NCBI GenBank assembly: GCA_037783415.1
Contig: JAZGTN010000026.1
Location: forward strand, 4,170,501 to 4,234,500
Direction: 5' to 3'
Length of the DNA: 64,000 bases
Source of the DNA: Leptasterias polaris
Lineage: Eukaryota; Echinodermata; Asteroidea; Forcipulatida; Asteriidae
Every line of letters starts with the position of its first letter. Position 1 is the stretch's first letter. The notes beneath the pieces are model-generated. The model was not told where the DNA came from. It saw only the letters and a program-made list of their open reading frames with translations, and ran no database searches. The translations under genes were made by a program, and so were the position numbers. This document shows positions 1 to 64,000 of this stretch, piece after piece.

Positions 1-75
1 AGGTTTCCTCAAGCTTGTGAGCTGCAGTGTAGAATCACATATGAGGCATTCTTGGTTTCATTAGCAAATAGCAAT
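1..75 (+). mobile_element. 3' tail of a SINE (type X body)
   Basis: The words 'cctcaagcttgtgagct' and 'atgaggcattcttggtttca' match, on the opposite strand, the far end of the SINE copies at 7805-8152 and 28420-28740. The element is cut by the window edge or truncated. The rest of this intron up to 432 shows only AT-rich sequence. Confidence 0.55.
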
Positions 76-432
76 AATAATACCAGTCATTTTGTCAACC
101 AGAAAGCATTGACTTTCTTTTGCCTTTAACCTGGCTATGGATCACTTATTTTGATTAAGTATACTAAAGCAATAGCTTTGACATTATTAAATAAGGTGGT
201 AATCAGCCAGTATTGTATATATATATTGTATTAATTTATGTACTTTCATGGTGATATTTGAAAAACTTAACTGATTGTTTACTGCTTTGGTACATTTTTG
301 CATAACCAATGGCTATTTTGTTCTCCATGTACATTTATATGTGTTGCATTATGCTTTGCATTAATACATGATTTGAGTGTTTCTTGTTGACTGCTTTTTG
401 TACATTATTTGAGTTGTTTATGTTTACTGCAG

Positions 433-61819
<61,387 letters not shown>

Positions 61820-61841
<22 letters not shown>

Positions 61842-64000
61842 GTAAACTTCTTATGGTAGTCAATGCTACATTCCATGGTGCTGTCTTATTGACAATAACT
61901 GTGAACAAGGTAAACTTCTTATGGTAGTCAGTGCTACGTCCCATGGTACTGTCTTATTGACAATAACTGTGAACAAGGTTATCTTCTTATGGTAGTCAGT
62001 GCTACGTCCCATGGTACTGTCTTATTGACAATAACTGTGAACAAGGTTATCTTCTTATGGTAGTCAATGCTACGTCCCATGGTACTGTCTTATTGACAAT
62101 AACTGTGAACAAGGTTATCTTCTTATGGTAGTCAATACTACGTTCCATGGTGCTGTCTTATTGAAAATAATTGTGAACAAGGTTATCTTCTTATGGTAGC
62201 CAATGCTACGTTCCATGGTGCTGTCTTATTGACAATAATTGTGAACTAGGTTATCTTCTTATGGTAGCCAATACTACGTTCCATGGTGCTGTCTTATTGA
62301 CAATAATTGTGAACAAGGTTATCTTCTTATGGTAGTCAATACTACGTTCCATGGTACTGTCTTATTGACAATAACTGTGAACAAGGTTATCTTCTTATGG
62401 TAGTCAATGCTACGTCCCATGGTACTGTCTTATTGACAATAACTGTGAACAAGGTTATCTTCTTATGGTAGTCAATGCTACGTCCCATGGTACTGTCTTA
62501 TTGACAATAACTGTGAACAAGGTTATCTTCTTATGGTAGTCAATGCTACGTCCCATGGTACTGTCTTATTGACAATAACTGTGAACAAGGTTATCTTCTT
62601 ATGGTAGTCAATGCTACGTCCCATGGTACTGTCTTATTGACAATAACTGTGAACAAGGTTATCTTCTTATGGTAGTCAATGCTACGTCCCATGGTACTGT
62701 CTTATTGACAATAACCGTGAACAAGGTTATCTTCTTATGGTAGTCAATGCTACGTCCCATGGTACTGTCTTATTGACAATAACTGTGAACAAGGTTATCT
62801 TCTTATGGTAGTCAATGCTACGTCCCATGGTACTGTCTTATTGACAATAACTGTGAACAAGGTTATCTTCTTATGGTAGTCAATGCTACGTCCCATGGTA
62901 CTGTCTTATTGACAATAACTGTGAACAAGGTTATCTTCTTATGGTAGTCAATGCTACGTCCCATGGTACTGTCTTATTGACAATAACTGTGAACAAGGTT
63001 ATCTTCTTATGGTAGTCAATGCTACGTCCCATGGTACTGTCTTATTGACAATAACTGTGAACAAGGTTATCTTCTTATGGTAGTCAATGCTACGTCCCAT
63101 GGTACTGTCTTATTGACAATAACTGTGAACAAGGTTATCTTCTTATGGTAGTCAATGCTACGTCCCATGGTACTGTCTTATTGACAATAACCGTGAACAA
63201 GGTTATCTTCTTATGGTAGTCAATGCTACGTCCCATGGTACTGTCTTATTGACAATAACTGTGAACAAGGTTATCTTCTTATGGTAGTCAATGCTACGTC
63301 CCATGGTACTGTCTTATTGACAATAACTGTGAACAAGGTTATCTTCTTATGGTAGTCAATGCTACGTTCCATGGTACTGTCTTATTGACAATAACTGTGA
63401 ACAAGGTTATCTTCTTATGGTAGCCAATACTACGTTCCATGGTACTGTCTTATTGACAATAACTGTGAACAAGGTTATCTTCTTATGGTAGTCAATACTA
63501 CGTTCCATGGTACTGTCTTATTGACAATAACTGTGAACAAGGTTATCTTCTTATGGTAGTCAATACTACGTTCCATGGTACTGTCTTATTGACAATAACT
63601 GTGAACAAGGTTATCTTCTTATGGTAGTCAATACTACGTTCCATGGTACTGTCTTATTGACAATAACTGTGAACAAGGTTATCTTCTTATGGTAGTCAAT
63701 GCTACGTCCCATGGTACTGTCTTATTGACAATAACTGTGAACAAGGTTATCTTCTTATGGTAGTCAATGCTACGTCCCATGGTACTGTCTTATTGACAAT
63801 AACTGTGAACAAGGTTATCTTCTTATGGTAGTCAATGCTACGTCCCATGGTACTGTCTTATTGACAATAACTGTGAACTAGGTTATCTTCTTGTGGTAGT
63901 CAATACTACGTTCCATGGTACTGTCTTATTGACAATAACTGTGAACAAGGTTATCTTCTTATGGTAGTCAATACTACGTTCCATGGTACTGTCTTATTGA
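61820..64000 (+). repeat. 68-bp minisatellite, about 32 copies, overlapping exon 61
   Basis: Each unit has attgacaataactgtgaaca + aggttatcttcttatggtag and a 'caatgctacgtcccatggta' part. Unit 1 is the exon 61 end (attggcaataac…) with donor gtaaac; unit 2 keeps gtaaac; later units read gttatc. Variants (atactacgttcc / atgctacgtccc) occur in blocks. The array runs off the end of the window. Confidence 0.95.

Overview
This is a eukaryotic (metazoan) genomic window. There are no bacterial-type operons. Nearly all coding sequence lies in short exons flanked by AG...GT splice sites. The dispersed repeats (tRNA-Leu-like SINE heads with bodies ending near a 'cgctatataaga'-type tail, many small foldback MITEs, frequent TACATGTA words) suggest a marine deuterostome such as an echinoderm or hemichordate. 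That placement is inference.

One plus-strand gene fills the window and is open at both ends: no start codon, signal peptide, transmembrane segment or terminal exon is visible. I place 61 intact exons between 433 and 61841, all phase 1 at both ends. Together they encode about 3,100 residues and 81 EGF domains. The product should be a very large secreted or cell-surface multi-EGF protein of the Notch/fibropellin/crumbs type. Most domains keep six cysteines. Many carry the sequence sites read by Notch-type O-glycosyltransferases (C1-x-S-x-P-C2, C2-x4-S/T-C3, and the C5-xxG-aromatic-S/T-G-xx-C6 pattern).

Layout. (1) 1-19448: exons 1-14 hold one to twelve EGFs each, mostly of the 'xLxCxSQPC' or 'VDVC' kind, including a five-EGF exon (10103-10678) and a twelve-EGF exon (15734-17107) with an internal four-EGF higher-order repeat. 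(2) 21896-35518: single-EGF exons of exactly 114 nt, changing to calcium-binding D(I/V)(D/N)EC types from 22784. From 31043 a four-exon module (types a-b-c-d) starts to repeat. (3) 35405-45375: a cassette of about 3.6 kb, present three times in tandem. Copies A and B are nearly identical; copy C lost two exons. Each copy contains one dead half-exon. (4) 47279-61841: twelve further 114-nt EGF exons with long introns.

Introns hold the rest: at least ten tandem arrays, several starting within about 130 bp of a 5' splice site, two of them built by amplifying the exon end plus its 5' splice site; tRNA-like SINEs; foldback MITEs; and a 1.6 kb TA-flanked element with pogo-like ends carrying a nested MITE. 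No rRNA, functional tRNA or CRISPR was seen, and no second protein-coding gene is supported apart from a doubtful transposase remnant near 46.2 kb.

The most notable observations are: minisatellite units that look like zero-length exons (polypyrimidine-AG|GT), the three-tier duplication hierarchy of EGF exons, weak GTTGGT/GTTTGT donors that follow exon class, and decayed EGF exons that mark birth and death within one gene.
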